Source: Kiritimatiellales bacterium
GTDB lineage: Bacteria > Verrucomicrobiota > Kiritimatiellia > Kiritimatiellales > Pontiellaceae
Length of the DNA: 7,128 nucleotides
Assembly (NCBI GenBank): GCA_030588285.1
Contig: JAUUYK010000046.1
Coordinates: 1-7,128, forward strand
Direction: 5' to 3'
Part shown: one piece after another, positions 5,188 through 7,128 of the stretch
Layout of the letters: each line of letters begins with the position of its first letter
How positions within the stretch are numbered: position 1 is the stretch's first letter
Notes under the pieces: generated by a model
What the model was told of the DNA's origin: nothing
The model's input: only the letters and a program-made list of their open reading frames with translations
Databases searched by the model: none
Program-made: the position numbers and the translations under genes

Positions 5188-7128
5188 ATGAATATACCTA
5201 CTTCAGAAACACTACTCGAAATCTACCGCCCCATGGTCGCCTCCCGCTACACCGACCAGCTACAATCGGCCGCCGCTCAACGCGGCGAGGTTTTTTTCTA
5301 CATCCCCTCCTCGGGTCACGAAGCCAGTGCCGCCCTTGCGCCGCACCTCATCGGAGCCGACTGGTTGCACCTGCACTACCGCGACCGCGCCCTCGCCTAC
5401 GCCCGCGGCGTCACCTACGAAACCGTTTTCTACGGCCTCTTCAGCAAAGCCGAATCCAACTCCAGCGGTCGCCGCATGCCCGCCTTCCCGTGCGATCGTG
5501 CGCTCAACATCATGAGCACCCCCACTCTCGTGGGGAGCAACGTCCTGCAAGCGGTCGGCGCAGCATCCTCCATTAAAAACAGCGAAGGCAACCCTTTCGT
5601 GCTCGTCTCCGTTGGCGATGGCGCCACCCAACAAGGCGAATTCTACGAAGCCGTCGCCGAAGCCGTACGCGCCAACCTGCCCGTACTCTTCCTCATCGAA
5701 GACAACCGGTTCGCCCTCTCCACCGTCACCAAAGGCAACACCTTCTACTCCCGGCCCGACGGCGAAGCCGACTCCTTCTACGGCCTACCCCTCCATCGGA
5801 TCGATGGCTCCGACGCGCATTCAGCCCTCGAAAAATTTGGTCCCGTTGTTTCCGCATTGCGTGAAACTCGTGGGCCACAGATCGTCGTCTTCAACGTCGA
5901 ACGCCTCGAAAGCCACACCAACGCCGACGACCAATCCGTTTACCGCACCGAGGCCGACCTCAAAAATGCCGCCGAAAATGCCGACCCCTGCGCCAAACTC
6001 CGCGATACCATGCTCGCCAACGGCATCTCCACCGCAGACATCACCGCCGTCGAAGACGAAGTCAAAGAACACGTCGATGCCGCCTTCCACCTCTCCCGCA
6101 AAGGCAGTACCCCCCAAGCCGTATTCACCGCCAAAAAGCCCCTCCCCGAACCGCGGGCGGAATATCTTGGCACCGAAAATGACCGGCACCTCAGCATGCT
6201 CGAAGCCATGCGCGACACCCTAAAAGCCCAGCTGTCCAGCAGCCCAACAACCACCCTACTCGGGCAAGACATCGAAGATCCCAAAGGCGATGTCTTCGGC
6301 CTCACCCGCGGCCTCAGCCAGCTTTTCCCCGATCAAGTCAACAACGCCGCGCTCGCCGAAAACACCATCCTTGGCGTCTCCACCGGGCAAGCCCTCGCCG
6401 GCGACTACCCCATTGCCTTCATGCAATTTTCCGATTTTCTACCCGTTGCCTACAACCACATCCTCTCTGAAATTGGGGCCATGCACTGGCGCACCAACGG
6501 CCAGTGGGAAACCCCCATGCTCATCATGTCCATCTCCGGAGGCTACCGCCCCGGCCTCGGCCCCTATCACGCGCAAACCATGGAAGCCCTCTGCGCCCAC
6601 GTGCCGGGAGTCGACGTCTTCATGCCCTCCACTGCCGCCGATGCCGCCGGCCTGCTCAACGCCATCTTCGAATCCGGTCGGCGCTCCATCTTCCTCTTTC
6701 CAAAAAGCCTCATTAACGACCGCTCCAACACCACCTCCGCCGACATCGAAAAACACTACGTCCCCATCGGCAAAGCCCGCATCACCCGCACCGGACAAGA
6801 CATCACCCTCGTCAGCTACGGCGGCTCCATTCCCATCTGCGAACGCACCGCCGAGGCCTTATCCGAAATCGGCATCAACGCCGAAATCATCGATCTGCGC
6901 ACCATCTTCCCGTGGGACGAAGAAACCGTACTCGCCTCCGCCCGCAAAACGGGCAAACTCATCGTCGTTCACGAAGATAACCAAACCGCCGGAATGGGGG
7001 GAGAAATCGCCGCCACCATCGCCGAAAAAGCAGGGCGCTCCGTGCAAGTAGCCCGCGTCACCCGGCCCGATACCTACATTCCCTACGACTTTGCCTGCCA
7101 GATCGCCGTCCTCCCCTCCTTCAAGCGC
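5188..7128 (+). CDS. Fused alpha-beta E1 of a 2-oxoacid dehydrogenase complex, 3' partial
   Basis: The frame is open for 647 codons from ATG 5188 to the last base, with no stop. This is a thiamine-diphosphate-dependent 2-oxoacid decarboxylase/dehydrogenase E1, which decarboxylates a 2-oxoacid and transfers the acyl group to E2 lipoamide. Residues 1-325 are E1-alpha: LLEIYRPMVASR start, SSGHEA (41-46), GR.MP (94-98), the GDG...N thiamine-diphosphate motif (143-145 to 173, EDNRFALS) and the SHTNADDQSVYR loop (His243). Residues 340-647 are E1-beta: GQDIEDPKGDVFG (359-371), LAEN with the conserved Glu391, FMQFSDF, GPYHAQ.MEA (458-467), and a transketolase-C domain (541-617) ending in VHEDN.TAGMGGEI. 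Both halves look complete; VLPSFKR resembles a normal E1-beta end, so the stop or a further domain lies just outside. Phe100 stands where many E1-alpha proteins have His (MPxH). Substrate (pyruvate, branched-chain or other) cannot be assigned. Codons end mostly in C, unlike the neighbours. Confidence 0.93.
   Translation, partial: MNIPTSETLLEIYRPMVASRYTDQLQSAAAQRGEVFFYIPSSGHEASAALAPHLIGADWLHLHYRDRALAYARGVTYETVFYGLFSKAESNSSGRRMPAFPCDRALNIMSTPTLVGSNVLQAVGAASSIKNSEGNPFVLVSVGDGATQQGEFYEAVAEAVRANLPVLFLIEDNRFALSTVTKGNTFYSRPDGEADSFYGLPLHRIDGSDAHSALEKFGPVVSALRETRGPQIVVFNVERLESHTNADDQSVYRTEADLKNAAENADPCAKLRDTMLANGISTADITAVEDEVKEHVDAAFHLSRKGSTPQAVFTAKKPLPEPRAEYLGTENDRHLSMLEAMRDTLKAQLSSSPTTTLLGQDIEDPKGDVFGLTRGLSQLFPDQVNNAALAENTILGVSTGQALAGDYPIAFMQFSDFLPVAYNHILSEIGAMHWRTNGQWETPMLIMSISGGYRPGLGPYHAQTMEALCAHVPGVDVFMPSTAADAAGLLNAIFESGRRSIFLFPKSLINDRSNTTSADIEKHYVPIGKARITRTGQDITLVSYGGSIPICERTAEALSEIGINAEIIDLRTIFPWDEETVLASARKTGKLIVVHEDNQTAGMGGEIAATIAEKAGRSVQVARVTRPDTYIPYDFACQIAVLPSFKR

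Noticed and set aside
5260..6798. Antisense Gly/Val/Asp/Glu-rich frames opposite E1
   Set aside because: C-ending codons on the plus strand make the complement poor in stops, so such open frames are expected by composition alone.
5612..7051. Plus-strand frames at 5612-6223 and 6290-7051, rich in Pro/Ser/Thr
   Set aside because: They are out-of-frame readings of the C-rich E1 gene. The E1 frame explains the whole stretch with motifs from end to end.
1..7128. CRISPR array, tRNA, rRNA, IS ends, phage genes or defence system
   Set aside because: I found no regularly spaced direct repeats, cloverleaf, transposase or terminal inverted repeats, and all larger genes are nitrogen or central metabolism functions.

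Overview
The window reads as chromosomal DNA from a Gram-negative-type bacterium. It holds four protein genes plus a nitrogen-control promoter. The amtB product has a cleavable-looking signal peptide, and the gene layout (PTS-Ntr enzyme I, ammonium channel, PII, fused E1) resembles what I associate with the Planctomycetes-Verrucomicrobia-Chlamydiae group, for example Kiritimatiellota or Lentisphaerota. That placement is a low-confidence inference from protein style; nothing in the window fixes the taxon. I see no phage, IS, CRISPR, tRNA or rRNA signal.

Layout. (1) 1-503, plus strand: the 3' end of an unrecognised gene whose frame is already open at the window edge. It holds a short in-frame KDT repeat and then two tandem copies of an undescribed domain of about 65 residues with a constant 70-residue period, and is followed by a hairpin. 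(2) 650-2499, minus strand: amtB then a PII gene (amtB-glnK type pair). The pair has an intercistronic foldable segment, a strong intrinsic terminator after PII, and a sigma-54-type promoter upstream of amtB. (3) 2771-5044, minus strand: a full-length PtsP (GAF domain plus PTS enzyme I), with a TTGACA/17 bp/TAGTAT promoter. (4) 5188-7128, plus strand, divergent from ptsP: an E1 alpha-beta fusion of a thiamine-diphosphate 2-oxoacid dehydrogenase, open through the last base. Its codon use is strikingly C-ending compared with its neighbours.

How they may work together: ptsP, amtB and PII lie on the same strand in that order and form a nitrogen/carbon-sensing neighbourhood. In their families, the EI-Ntr GAF domain responds to glutamine and 2-oxoglutarate, and PII responds to ATP/ADP and 2-oxoglutarate and gates the AmtB channel. 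The sigma-54 site just upstream of amtB fits nitrogen-limitation control. No clear terminator separates ptsP from amtB, so read-through is also possible. The divergent E1 gene is a carbon-metabolism enzyme whose 2-oxoacid substrate cannot be told from sequence.

I do not see a convincing entirely new system here. The least explained item is the duplicated-domain protein at the left edge. The best regulatory items are the sigma-54 promoter with its upstream repeats and the amtB-PII intercistronic fold.
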